Assembly: GCA_007922305.1 (NCBI GenBank) | Contig: ML677348.1 | Span: 17,437,442 to 17,501,441, forward strand | Length of the DNA: 64,000 bases | Direction of reading: 5' to 3' | Source of the DNA: Dermatemys mawii | Lineage: Eukaryota; Chordata; Testudines; Dermatemydidae | Shown here: positions 1 through 10,587 of the stretch, one piece after another | Position numbering within the stretch: position 1 is the first letter of the stretch | How the letters are laid out: each line of letters begins with the position of its first letter | Position numbers and translations under genes: made by a program | Notes under the pieces: model-generated | The model's database searches: none | Seen by the model: the letters and a program-made list of their open reading frames with translations, nothing else | What the model was told of the DNA's origin: nothing

Positions 1-752
1 GTAGTATTCATGAGCTAGAAATAAAACAAATTCAAAATCAGCTTGAAGAACTGGGACATTTACAAGTCTTACAACATGCCTGGTTTCACTTGGGAATGAA
101 AGTTTTAATGGTCCAGGTGTCTCAATGTGCAACATACAAGATACCATCTCACGTTTCCCAATCCTTTTGGGAAACTATGTGTACAGGCTGAGAATGTTCC
201 CTGCTCCCTGCTATAATCTTGCAGTTGAGAAGAATATTCCTGAAGGATATTCTGGTATATGGTGGTGTGTGTGTAGGCTGGTCAACAGGAGACATCTAGG
301 GGATGCAGAAGTCTGTCACATACATGCCTGCCTAGACTAAGCGCTGCCTCATAAACATTCAGTATCACCGAACAAGACAGAAATCACTGAAATATAAGCA
401 AAAGAGCAAATAAAATAGAAAAAATGAGAAAAAAAATATTTACATATTTATTTATTTATCTTTTTCTGAACCTGCCACTTAACTGTACCAGAAACACGGG
501 ATTAAGTTGATATTTGCCCCTTTCACATAAGACGTGTCGCAAGCATCCCTGTGGTCGGTCAATCCCCCAGGAAGAACAGAAGACATCATTAAAAGAAAAA
601 GAAAAAAGGGAAGACACTGGTTCCTTGTTTCTTTAAGTCAACCAGAATGCCGTTGACCTGTGTTGATAGAAGTAATGCACCCACACAATCAGTGACAAAG
701 AAAAACTTCAGGAACAGCAAATACAGACTACGGCAGAAAAAACTGCTTGAAG
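1..752. other. unannotated sequence
   Basis: AT-rich sequence in which I recognise no gene or repeat family. Open frames are short (71 codons at most) and show no known motif. Confidence 0.5.
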
Positions 753-1097
753 CAGTGGTTCTCAATCAGTGGTACCTCCTGGAAGTACACCAAGGTCTTC
801 CAGCGGATATATAAACTCATCTAGATATTTGCCTAGTTTTACAACCAGGTATGTAAAAAGCATTAGTACATGTCAGTACCAACTAAAATTTCATACAATT
901 ACTTGTTTATACTGCTGTATATACCATACACTAAAATGTAAGTACAATATTTATATTCCAATGGATTTATTTTATTACATGGTAAAAAGGAGGAAGTCAG
1001 CAATTTTTCAGTAATAGTGTGTTCTGACCCTTCTGTATTTTTATGTCTCATTTTGTAAGCAAGTAATTTTAAAATGAGGTGAAACTTTTCAGCTGGA
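753..1097 (+). mobile_element. hAT-type non-autonomous element, right end lost
   Basis: The left end starts CAGTGGTTCTCAA, the terminal inverted repeat style of hAT elements that carry a TTCTCAA core. The following AT-rich body resembles a turtle hAT family I know with ends of this type. No matching right inverted repeat is found near 1.1 kb, so the copy appears truncated and no target duplication can be scored. The 81-codon frame inside it is chance. Confidence 0.6.
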
Positions 1098-2681
1098 GCT
1101 CTTCCTCCTGTCAGTTTTCTTGCATCAGACTCAAGATGGGCTCATCCCTGTGAGGACCTTAAGGGCCACGCACAGCTCTCTGGCCATTTGTAACCATAGA
1201 GACCCCCAAATGGCTCATCCTTCAAGTCCGGAAGAGTGACATTGAGAAAGACAGGACAGAAGACATAAAAAATGATGAAAAACAGATAGATAAACACACA
1301 CAGGGTAAAGATGAATACTTTTCAGGGGTCAGGGACACATTGTCATCAGCAAGGAGCCAAAGAATGAACTGGCTTGCTTGGCCTGGTCCTTTTTCCCCGA
1401 GCTGGTCTAGCTAGGGTGTTGTCAAGGGCCCAGAAGCAGGAAGGCAATGCCCTCTTCTTCAAAGGGTGTTGGGCCTTGGATATACGTTCCCAAAGAAGTT
1501 TAAGATCATTAGCAATTAGACCACAGCAATCACTGTCTTAATCCAAGTAGCACCTCTAACAATAGTAATCTCAGTCTCCAACAAAATGTATTAGCTTGAT
1601 CTTTCTGACCCTACTCGGTGCTTATTTCAATAGCATCCATACCTGACAAGGTTTTAATGGACCAAAATGACCTTTTGCCCTCTCTGATTAATGATAACCT
1701 AGCACATCCACACCACTAAGCATGACACACCAGCCCCACTGAAAAGTCTGGGGAGATTGAATGGTACAACCTTCAGTGCTGACAAAAACCACATGTCCTT
1801 GCTTAAGGTAATAAGAAACACAGTTCAGTGTTGTTTCATGAGACTGACTTACACAGCACACGGCGGCTGAGGCATGGAAAAGGCAGAAAGGCCTGGCCTC
1901 ATAACATGTAATGACCACATGAGGTTATCCTTTTAGTGACTGCAATCCAGGTCTGCATCCAATGTAAGCAGCACTCGTTTTAGTTCTATTCATGATACCT
2001 GGCCACGGCTCCAGGAAGTTACTTGGTCTTACCTGCTTCGGAACTGGGCTAAGAATAGCTGTGAGAAATCAAGATCACCCAGCATGGTTCACCTATTGAA
2101 CCACTGGGTCACAGATCTCTGGGATAGTGATATTCACTATGCTTTCTTCTTTACCACTAGGGATAACGAGTTCCATGTCTCCAGTGACTTCAGTGGGAGT
2201 TTGCCCGAGTAAAAACAGAGTAAGGATTCAGCTCATGAGGTCAGATTGTGACATGGAATGCATGACCATGAACCCCTCCTTATGCTCCCAGGCAAGCAAC
2301 CCAGACCCTGGGCCCGGGAATGTAGGAGTAAGCAGGTGCAGCAATCCCACTTACTACCTCCCTGGTGCAAGGAGATGGGAAATGTCAAGAAATGGACTGA
2401 GCCATGGCTCCACCCTCCCAGTGGCTCGCCATGACAGCTGAGCCAGTGCAGAAGGGGATATGTTAGAAATGTATTGCTCATATAGGCCTGCAGCAAATTT
2501 CTCCCCACCTACCCCTGGAGCAAGGGAGAAAGTGTGATTCAGACAGGTCTTTCCAAGGCACAGTGTCTTCCAAGGCTAGCCCCAGTGAGCAGCTTACACA
2601 AGACCCTTGCCCCAGCTAGGCCTAAAAGCAGAATCTTGCCCACAATCTTGCCTTGGATGTATTTGCCATATTAAGCTGGGG
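1098..2681. other. unannotated sequence
   Basis: No recognisable gene or repeat. Overlapping frames of about 100 codons around 2.13-2.51 kb lie on opposite strands, match no family I know and look like chance frames in GC-richer DNA. Confidence 0.45.
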
Positions 2682-2806
2682 TAGGGTGACCAGATGTCCT
2701 GATTTTATAGGGACAGTCCCGATTTTTTGCGGCTTTACCTTATAGGAGGTGCTATTACTCCCCATCCCCTGTTCCAATTTTTCACACTTGCTATCTGGTC
2801 ACCCTA
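2682..2806 (+). mobile_element. 125-bp hAT MITE, TAGGGTGACCAGA family, copy 1
   Basis: Terminal inverted repeats are TAGGGTGACCAGAT at the left and its reverse complement at the right. The 8 bases before (agctgggg) and after (tgctgggg) match at 7 of 8 positions, a target duplication of the length hAT transposases make. The interior has no open frame and is nearly palindromic around a GGGACAGTCCCGAT block. Further copies are at 8424, 11025, 24765 and 49720. Confidence 0.85.
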
Positions 2807-2814
2807 TGCTGGGG

Positions 2815-3380
2815 GAGGGGTGAGACAGCCAGATGACAGGACCCTACATCAGATGGGACTGGTGGTCCTATAAAGCTTTTGTTGTTGTCTGGTGTAAGTG
2901 ATGTTTAATGAAAGCAAGCGACCCACCTTTTCTTTATCTGTTTTTTCAATTCCCCTTCCTCTACCATGAGGTCTGCCAACATATTCCTCCTTACTAGTGC
3001 TGGCCGGAAAAAATGTCAACAGAAAACTGGGCTTTCATATAAATGTTAAAAAATTAAGAAAATGTCTACTTTTTACATTGGAAAACTGAAAATCATCACT
3101 AACAGACCTTTCGCAGCCAGCCTCCCCTCCACCAGGTTTTTTGACCCCCTAACCAGAAATATTAATGACCAGAAACCATTACAACTGCATATTCCAAAAC
3201 CTGGAGGAAAAACCCCTCAATGTTTTCAATGATTAAATCAAAAATTTCATGAGAGGGGTTGGAGGAAGACCTACTTTCCAACAAGCTGTATCATATGCCT
3301 TGCACTCAGAATCTTGGGTGCATTCTCAGAAATCATGCAGGCTAGTACAAAAAGTATAACTCAACCTAAAGGGAAGAAAC
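2815..3380. other. unannotated sequence before the Harbinger element
   Basis: AT-rich, with A- and T-rich stretches near 3.01-3.07 kb. No gene or family recognised. Confidence 0.45.
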
Positions 3381-3383
3381 TGA

Positions 3384-3567
3384 GGCCATGGTTACACTGG
3401 CACTTTATAGCGCTATAAAGCCCCTACGAGCGCTATAACCTACTCTCCGTCCACACTGGCAAGGCACTAATAGCGCTATAACCGCGGAGTTATAGCGCTA
3501 TTATAAATCCACCTCCTCATGGGGAATAAGGGCTGTAGCGCACCTGCTGTAGCGCTACAGGAAGAAT
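3384..3567. repeat. left terminal region with AGCGCT palindromes
   Basis: Five AGCGCT motifs begin at 3409, 3429, 3472, 3494 and 3551, most extended to TATAGCGCTATA-like palindromes. The right end has four more, beginning at 7689, 7721, 7749 and 7764. Clustering at both ends suggests binding sites for the Myb-like protein or transposase. That role is inferred; the motif positions are read directly. Confidence 0.7.
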
Positions 3568-3741
3568 GTGGACACCCACTGCGTATTAATTGGCCTCCAG
3601 CCTGTCCCATAATTCCCGTTCGAGCCACTCTGGTCATCACTTGCAAACTCTTTTGTCCTGTCCTCAGGTGACCACACGTCAGACCCGCCCTTTAAAGTTC
3701 CAGGGAAATTTGAAAATCCCCTTCCTGTTTGCTCCAGCCAA

Positions 3742-3909
3742 GCGTGGCGTGCTCTCAGGGAACCCTTGCAAGTGATCATTCTCATTGATCAGATTGATTG
3801 CGTGGCGTGGTCTCAGGGAATCCTTGCAGGTGATCATTCTCATTGATCTGATTGATTGCGTGGCGTGGTCTCAGGGAATCGTTGCAGGTGATCATTCAGA
3901 TTGATCATC
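3742..3909 (+). repeat. 58-bp direct repeat, about 2.9 copies, just upstream of the Myb-like ORF
   Basis: Units begin at 3742, 3800 and 3858, each opening with GCGTGGCGTG and containing TTGCA(A/G)GTGATCATTC. The third unit runs into the ATG at 3910. The array sits where the promoter and 5' leader of the Myb-like gene should be, so it may be regulatory or may affect start choice. Confidence 0.85.
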
Positions 3910-5958
3910 ATGACTCCACGTGCCATGCCTCCTCGCAATAGGCGATCCCCAGCATGGAGCAATAGTGAGGTGCTGGACCTCATCAGCTGCTGGGGGGGAA
4001 GAGGCTGTTCAGTCTCAGCTGCGGTCTAGCCGCAGGAATTTTGACACCTATGGGCAGATATCACGGGCCTTGGCAGAAAGAGGCCATGAGCGGGACACTC
4101 TGCAGTGCCGTGTTAAGGTAAAGGAGCTTAGGAATGCGTATCGCAAAGCCCGCGAGGCAAACGGCCGCTCTGGGGCAGCCCCGGTGACTTGCAGATTTTA
4201 TAAGGAGCTGCACGCGATACTTGGTGGTGATCCCACGGTCACTCCATCGACCACCACGGACACTTCCCAGCCCACCAGTGAAGGGGGCGGTGAGGAGGAG
4301 GACGAAGAGCAGGAGGATGAAGAAGAGGAGGAGGATGAGGACGAGGCAGCAGCGATCCAGGGCACGGAGGAGTCCCTAGACGCATGCAGCCAGGAGCTCT
4401 TCTCAACCCAGGAGGGCAGCCAGCCACAGCGTCCGGCGGTTGCAGGGGCCAGCTCAGCAGCGGATTGCGGAGGTAAAGCTGCTTTTCTATGGGGAAGGCT
4501 GGCAGCTTGGGGTGGAAAGGGATGAGGGGGGCATTCCACCTGGTGCTCTGTTCAAGCCAGGAGGAGGGCAGGGGGGCATGCAGCCAGGAGCTCTCCTCTA
4601 AAGCCAGGAGGAGGGCGGACAGCCACAGCGTCCGGCAGTTGCAGGGGCCAGCTCAGCAGTGCATTGCGGCGGTAAAGCTGCTTTTCTATGGGGAAGGCAG
4701 GCAGCTTGGGGTGGAAGGGGATGCTTGCATGCTTGCCTACATGTGGAATAGTGCACTGATGTAGTCTATCACCTCGCGGTAGTCATCATCAGTAATCTCT
4801 TCAAAGGTCTCAATAAGAGCACTTGCAATGCGCCTGCGCAGGTTTCCCGGGAGAGCCAGCGTGGTCCCCGTCCCGGTCACTAGTCCCTGCCACTGTGCTA
4901 CAATGGGTGGGGGGAGCATTGCTGCACATAGGCACGCTGCATATGGCCCTGGGCGGAAGCCGCATCTTAATAAAATCCCTTCCCTTTGCTCCTCAGTGAC
5001 TCGAAGCAACGAGATATCTTCCAGGACAAACACCTACGGAGAATGTTGGAACAGTGTTCAGAGTAGGGCTCCTGCCACTTCCCGGCACTCCACACCCCCC
5101 CCCCCCCCCGCCACAGCTTTTCAGGGCAGGGAAGAAATCCTTCCCCCTGCCTGCTGCTCACACTGTGGCTCCTGCAACGTACCGGCACTCCCCACCCCCT
5201 CCCCCGCCACAGCTTCTCAGGGCAGGGAAAAAATCATTTCCCTTGCCTCTGGAGTCCACTCACCATGGCAGGGGCTCCGATGCTGTATCTGTGCTGTCTG
5301 CGGGACAGGCAAACGGGGAATGCGGGGGAATGATAGGCATGTCTGCTCTTTACAAGGGAACCACTGTGAAATGTATCTTTTTATTTTAGAAGGGTCGTCC
5401 TTCACCCCTTCGCCATCGCTCTTATCAACAGCTGAGAGGCTCAGGCGACTGAGGAAGCGGCCACGAAGGAGCAAAGAGGATCTTGTACAGCAAGTAATGC
5501 AACAGGCTGTAACGGAGAATCGAGTTGCACAGAGGTGGAGGGAGAATGAGAGCAAGTTGAGGGAGAAGGCGCGGAAGGAGAACGCGATTCACCGCCGGAA
5601 AAGCACCGACAAGCTGCTCTCATTACTGCAGCTTCAATTGCAGACTATGCAGCGGCTTGTCACCCTTCAGGAGCAGAAGCTCCGCACCCACCACCCCAAT
5701 TATTGTTTGCCCCAACTCCCTTCCCCTTCCTTGCCTCTGTACCCTCCAGGCCAGTATCATCAGCCAAATGGTTATCACCATCCACAGCTGCCTCCAACCC
5801 CTCTGTCTTCACCGGACAACCCCCAGACCCCAGACCATTATCCACTGCAGTCTACCCCTAATAACATGCCTTACTGGCCACCGCAAATGGGGTTCGGGGG
5901 ACATGGCCAGTTTGAGGGCACTGGAGACTCAGAGACCCGGACATACTCCGATCTCTGA
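3910..5958 (+). pseudogene. Harbinger Myb/SANT-like DNA-binding protein, two exons, one frameshift
   Basis: This is the accessory DNA-binding protein of the Harbinger element, expected to bind the element ends and carry the transposase to DNA in the nucleus. The ATG at 3910 opens a frame with PPRNRRSPAWSNSEVLDLIS, the first helix region of a Myb/SANT-like domain. A run of seven G at 3992-3998 shifts the frame; the domain continues in the frame of 3920 with EEAVQSQLR, YGQISRALAERGH and a basic KVKELRNAYRKA segment, followed by an acidic Glu/Asp-rich stretch (about 4285-4345). A donor GGTAAAG at 4473 and an acceptor TTTATTTTAG ending at 5389 join with matching phase (phase 1). Exon 2 (5390-5958) gives an Arg/Lys-rich helical region, a Gln-rich coiled-coil-like stretch and a Pro-rich C terminus ending in a stop at 5956-5958. 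The frameshift breaks the DNA-binding domain, so this copy is probably inactive. The exon model is inferred. Confidence 0.85.
4382..4721 (+). repeat. tandem duplication covering the end of Myb exon 1 and its splice donor
   Basis: The block from 4382 is repeated from 4576 (offset about 194 bases) with scattered differences and small indels. Both units contain the GGTAAAGC donor, at 4473 and about 4672. Only the first donor keeps the reading frame into exon 2; the second lies beyond an in-frame TGA at 4523-4525. Confidence 0.85.
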
Positions 5959-6047
5959 CTGACCCCACGACACCCCCATTGCACCTCCCCTGCCTTCCCC
6001 CTCACATGCATCACAATATTTTCTTTCAGCAACCGAAGTACCTGTTC

Positions 6048-6088
6048 AATAAATGAATTGTCTTCTTAATAAATGGGTTTTTTTTATT
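6048..6088. terminator. overlapping poly(A) signals of the two convergent Harbinger genes
   Basis: Plus-strand AATAAA motifs lie at 6048 and 6068, about 90-110 bases after the Myb-like stop codon. A minus-strand AATAAA (TTTATT at 6083-6088) lies about 96 bases after the transposase stop codon. The spacing fits tail-to-tail genes sharing a short termination region. Confidence 0.7.
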
Positions 6089-6183
6089 AAGTGTACATAC
6101 ATTATTACAGGCTACAGAAAAGCAAATGCCTGTTCCTGTTAAAAGAATGCTCCCTCCCTCCCTCCCTCCATCTGCACCTCACT

Positions 6184-7503
6184 TCAGAACTGGCTTTCAG
6201 CCTCAAAATGCTCCCTCAAGGCTTCCCTGATCCTAACAGCCTCGCGCTGGTCCCCTCCATGAACCCTGCTCTCTGGCTGGGCATATGTGGCCTCCAGGCG
6301 TTGAACCTCAGAGGACCATGCCTGAGTGAAGCCTTCGCCCTTCCGCTCACAAAGATTATGTAGGGCACAGCATGCGGAAATAACCGCGGAGATACTACCC
6401 TCGGCCAAATCTAGCCTCCCATAAAGACAACGCCAGCGCGCCTTCAGACGCCCAAAAGCACACTCCACAGTCATTCGACAACGGCTAAGCCTGTAGTTGA
6501 ACCTTTCCTGACTGCTGTCCAGGCTCCCTGTGTACGGTTTCATGAGCCAGGGCATTAAAGGGTAAGCAGGGTCACCAAGAATCACTATGGGCATTTCCAC
6601 TTCCCCCACGGGGATCCTCTGGTCTGGGAAAAAAGTCCCGGCTTGCAGCTTCATGAACAGGCCGGTGTTGCGGAAGATGCGTGCGTCATGCACCTTTCCA
6701 GACCAGCCAGCGTTAATGTCAGTAAAACGCCCACGGTGATCCACAAGCGCCTGGAGAACCATGGAGAAGTACCCCTTTCGGTTAACGTACTCCTCAGCTA
6801 GGTGGGCGGGCGCGAGAATGGGTATATGGGTCCCATCTATCGCCCCACCACAGTTAGGGAAACCCATTTCTTCAAAGCCAGCCACGATGTCATGCACGTT
6901 ATCCAGAGTCACGATTTTTCGTAGCAGGATGCGATTGATGGCCCTGCACACTTGCATCAGCACAACTCCAACGGTCGACTTTCCAACCCCAAACTAGTTG
7001 GCCACCGATCGGTAGCTGTCTGGGGTAGCCAGCTTCCAGATTGCGATAGCCACCCGCTTCTCCACCGGGAGGGCAGCTCTCAGTCTGGTGTCCTTGCGCC
7101 GCAGGGCAGGGGCGAGTTCAGCACACAGTCCCATGAAAGTGGCTTTTCTCATTCGAAAGTTTTGCAGCCACTGCTCGTCGTCCCAGACTTGCATGACGAT
7201 GCGATCCCACCACTCTGTGCTCGTTTCCCTTGCCCAGAAGCGGCGTTCAACAGCCGTGAGCATGTCCGTTAATGAGACAAGCAGCTTTGTGTCGAATGCA
7301 TTCACCGCTTCGATCTCGTCTTCAGAATCATCACTGTCATCCTGCATGTCAAGGAATAACTCCACTGCACACAGAGATGTGCTGGCGACAGTCGTCAGCA
7401 TGTCCCTCAGCAGTTCTGGATTCATTGCAGCACTCGACAATGGAAGACGGAGCGTGCCTTGCTGAAACCCTTGAAAGATGGCGCCGGAGGTGGAAGGAAA
7501 CAC
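6184..7503 (-). pseudogene. Harbinger DDE transposase with one in-frame stop
   Basis: This is the catalytic protein of the element: it cuts and rejoins transposon DNA. A single reading frame from ATG (7503) to TGA (6184-6186) covers 439 codons, close to the usual size, and is interrupted only by TAG at 6994-6996. The stop falls in the helix-turn-helix region, between SYRSVAN and FGVGKSTVG. The DDE nuclease domain follows with AIDGTHIPI (first Asp, about residue 223), VHDARIFRNTGLF, LGDPAYPLMPW (second Asp, about 311) and MTVECAFGRLKARW (Glu, about 347). No other lesion is visible, so inactivation looks recent. A product starting after the stop would hold the nuclease domain but lack most of the DNA-binding part. 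Confidence 0.93.
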
Positions 7504-7798
7504 AGGGATTGCTGGGATATGCCAAAAAGCATCATGGGTAGTTCAAACAGGATATAGAATGCCCCGCAAGTGACGCCCCCCCTACCACAAGCCATTGCGC
7601 CAGATCAGGAAGAGGTGTACTGTGGGATACCTGCCCTAATGCGCTGCTCTTAATGCCGTATTAACTGCCGCAAATGTGGCCATGCTATAGCGCTGGAGCA
7701 GCTCAGTGTGGACATACAATAGCGCTATTATTATTGCTGTATAAGGCGAGCGCTATAAGCAATAGCGCTATAATTTTGTAAGTGTAACCATACCCTGA

Positions 7799-8423
7799 GA
7801 AAAGGAATCACTTGCTGCAAATTCTTTGGCTCTACAGCATCTTCTGTTGTCCCTTAGAGCATTGAAAGGAAGGCAGAGGAAGGGATAGATTGCCATTGGT
7901 GGTGGTAAATAGTACAACTGATTTTTCTCAAGTTCATGACCAGCACCGACACTGTGCTTTTCTATGGGAGGCGTTCCTTTGCTGGGGAGTACCCACTAAC
8001 AACAAACAAAGCATTCAGAGCAGGGAAAACAAAAAAAACAAAAAAAACCCAACCCCACAATAGCTTGCTCTTTACACTAGGTTGGGTTACTTAACTGAAA
8101 GAATCTCAAAGTCTGTGGGAATCCAGCAGGAACTACGCTAGTTGTTTGCAGCCTTTTTTGGAATTTCCCTATTTCCAGTATCAGTGTCAGAACTACTCAA
8201 GTGATAGCACTCCGACATCTAGAGCCGAATATTATAGGTTCATGCCACATATCAAGAGCTAGTCTCATATCCAGTACTGATACTGTAGGGTGAGTTTAAT
8301 AACAACTATACCCCAAAAAAATGATGTTAAAAGAATATCATTTAGGTTGCAAAGTAAAGCACTTGAAAGTTAGGAAATGCCCTAGTTACAGTTGCCTGTG
8401 CAACTTTAATTCTGCTCCCTAAT
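7799..8423. other. unannotated sequence with an A-rich run
   Basis: No gene recognised. An A-rich stretch at about 8025-8050 (CAAAAAAAACAAAA type) could be the tail of an old retroposed sequence, but I see no body for it. Confidence 0.4.
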
Positions 8424-8547
8424 TAGGGTGACCAGACAGCAAATGTGAAAAATCAGGACGAGGATTGGAGGATAATGGGAACAAATATATAAAAAAGACC
8501 CTAAAATCAGGACTGTCCCTACAAAATCAGGACATCTGATCACTCTA
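8424..8547 (-). mobile_element. hAT MITE, TAGGGTGACCAGA family, copy 2
   Basis: It starts TAGGGTGACCAGACAGC and ends in a mutated copy of the inverted repeat (GATCACTCTA). It is in opposite orientation to the copy at 2682. CTCCCT occurs on both sides but at unequal spacing, so the target duplication is not clear. Confidence 0.75.
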
Positions 8548-8555
8548 GCTCCCTT

Positions 8556-9374
8556 GTGCATCCAACTCTGTGCACAGAGCCAGGCAACTGATAAATGCAC
8601 ACCTTGGATGAATGGTGATTCTCTGGCAAGCTCCATAGCCAAGAGCCTCCAGTGCCAAAGAAATGAGATTATCTCAAACGATTAGAGTCTAGAGAGTACA
8701 TTTTTCCATGTGGAAAATGGTATACTAACTGCCTTAATTTAAAACCACTGATAAAAGCTAAATAGTTCCAGTTCTCAATTATTGTTCCATAATCCTAGGG
8801 GCTGGGACCTCCAATCAATCAATCCTGTCCAGTCTGAAGTGTTGATAGATGTCATTTTCCTGTAATTCTCCCATACCTGCTTCCCTCCCAGCAGGTGAAA
8901 CAAAGCGCAGGCCTAGCCTACATGCAAAGGTTGCACTGGTATAGTTTAAACAAAGAGTCTTTCTCCATGTACAGTCCATGTAATGTCACTTTGTTGTAGC
9001 TGAAAACAGACCATAGCATAGGTGTTAAACTATTTAACATTCATTAACAGCTCCCAGAAGAAGCTGCTTTCCTGTTTGCATACAATGTGTATTGTGCCCT
9101 TTGCACTCTCCCAGCGTATCACAGCTGCAGTTACGTGGTTCACCTTACAGCTCCATCACAATATAAGCTACGCTCCCATGCGTACATTTGGAAACAAAGT
9201 CCCTTCACCCCTTTTAAAACAAAATTTTAAAATAATAAGCTGTTTAAAGTCAAAGATCTAGGGGTAAAGGTGTTAAAGATTTTGCAAGATGGTTAAAAAA
9301 TTAACTCCGTACTGCAAACACAGTTTCCTGCCTCACATCCAAAGCCATCTAAATGGAGCAGGAAGTTACTTAAC
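8556..9374. other. unannotated sequence
   Basis: No gene or repeat family recognised. The longest open frame (9022-9261) has no known motif. Confidence 0.45.
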
Positions 9375-9377
9375 CTA

Positions 9378-9626
9378 GGCTACGTGTACACTGCAGTGCT
9401 TCAGTGTAAATTCTTATTACCGCGAGGGGAGGGAGGGTCTCCTGGCACTGTCGTAAATCTATGTTCCCACAAGGCAGGAGTTAGTCAATGGAACAAGTCT
9501 TCCATCGACCTAGCACTGGCTACACAGGCATTTAGGCTGGCTTAACTACAACACTCAGGGTGTGGATTTTTCACATTCCTGAGCGATGTAGCTGGGTCGA
9601 TCTAATTTTTTAGCATAGACCAGAGC
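9378..9626 (+). mobile_element. Harbinger-type MITE (249 bp)
   Basis: Ends resemble GGCTACGTGTACACT and an imperfect inverted copy, flanked on both sides by CTA, a 3-bp duplication as made by Harbinger transposases. The interior keeps fragments of the 'gatgtagctgggtcgatct' type typical of a turtle MITE family. Relatives lie at 31783 and 35882. No coding potential. Confidence 0.65.
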
Positions 9627-9629
9627 CTA

Positions 9630-10579
9630 AACTCCTAGAAGCCCCTTCAGATAAGTAGCACAGGAGAAAGCCAGCAGTGCTCATGTAGAAATTCGCCCTC
9701 TCTGCATACATTTCAAATCCTCTGTGTTCGGAATAGGGAGGGGCCAGCTGATTCAGCTCAAAGAAGAGCCAACCCAAAGCTTGTCCAGAACTGCCCCCAA
9801 ACCCCAGATTAGCTTTTCCAGTTCAAAGATGTTCAGCTGACATTTTGTTTAATCATTACGTTCCACTTTTGGGGGAGGCTACATCCTGGGTCTGTTCTGA
9901 ACCCCACCCAGGGGCCAAACCCATATTCAGAGGCAGGAACTTTTCCTCAGTCCCTGAAGTGGTATTGGGCCTAGTGCCCCTGGTTTTCACACTAGTCCAG
10001 CTCCTTTCATTTCAGTGATATGACTCCTGGCTTATGCCCATGGAAGTGAGAAGAGAATCAGGCCTGTCATGTATGCCGAGCATAACTAGATTCCCTTAGT
10101 TCTGAGCCTCTTTGGCAGCTTGCGGGGTGTGGTGGTGAATTTCATAAGCAGATCAGGCCTGCCACCAGAAGTTTTGCTACTGACTTCAATGAGCACAAGA
10201 TAGAGCCCCTAGGTCAGTGCCTTGCAGCTGAGGCACAGAGCGTGCATGAGACACACTTCAAAGCTGCAGCTCCACCGGACCAGAAAGTCCTTTCCCAACC
10301 ACAATATAATTATTTTTAGCCATGATAAAAACAGATTTCAATGCATGTCATTGAAAACAGATTGAGTTTCGCATCCCTTGTGTGATATTTAACTGGGTTA
10401 AAAAGCACCATCCTTAAGTTCTACTTATTATGGGGTCCCTGGGCACACTGGGGACAGCTGTGAATGGTATGTTGCATAAAAAGATACTAACCTTAAATAA
10501 ACCTGATGCAGAAATCATAGTATTAACGTAACCATGGGGCCCTTTTTGGCACTGCAAGGCACCCTGGACTGTAATATCG
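9630..10579. other. unannotated sequence
   Basis: No gene or repeat recognised with confidence. A short frame on the minus strand at 10414-10623 has no known motif. Confidence 0.45.
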
Positions 10580-10587
10580 CTGCAGCC

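Larger units (their letters stand above)
3384..7795. mobile_element. nearly complete PIF/Harbinger DNA transposon (4.4 kb)
   Basis: The ends are imperfect inverted repeats sharing ATGGTTACACT, followed inward by AGCGCT palindromes. Flanking bases on both sides are TGA, a 3-bp target duplication of the length Harbinger elements make. Inside are the two proteins expected of the superfamily: a Myb/SANT-like protein on the plus strand (3910-5958, two exons) and a DDE transposase on the minus strand (6184-7503). The genes converge and each ends close to poly(A) signals. I saw two inactivating lesions, one in each gene: a frameshift in a G run (3992-3998) and one in-frame TAG (6994-6996). An internal tandem duplication is also present. 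The copy is therefore young but probably cannot move by itself. Exact end bases are uncertain by a few positions. Confidence 0.92.

Noticed and set aside
4198..4539. Ser-rich minus-strand frame opposite the Myb-like exon
   Set aside because: It is the antisense shadow of the Glu/Asp-rich stretch of the Myb-like gene.
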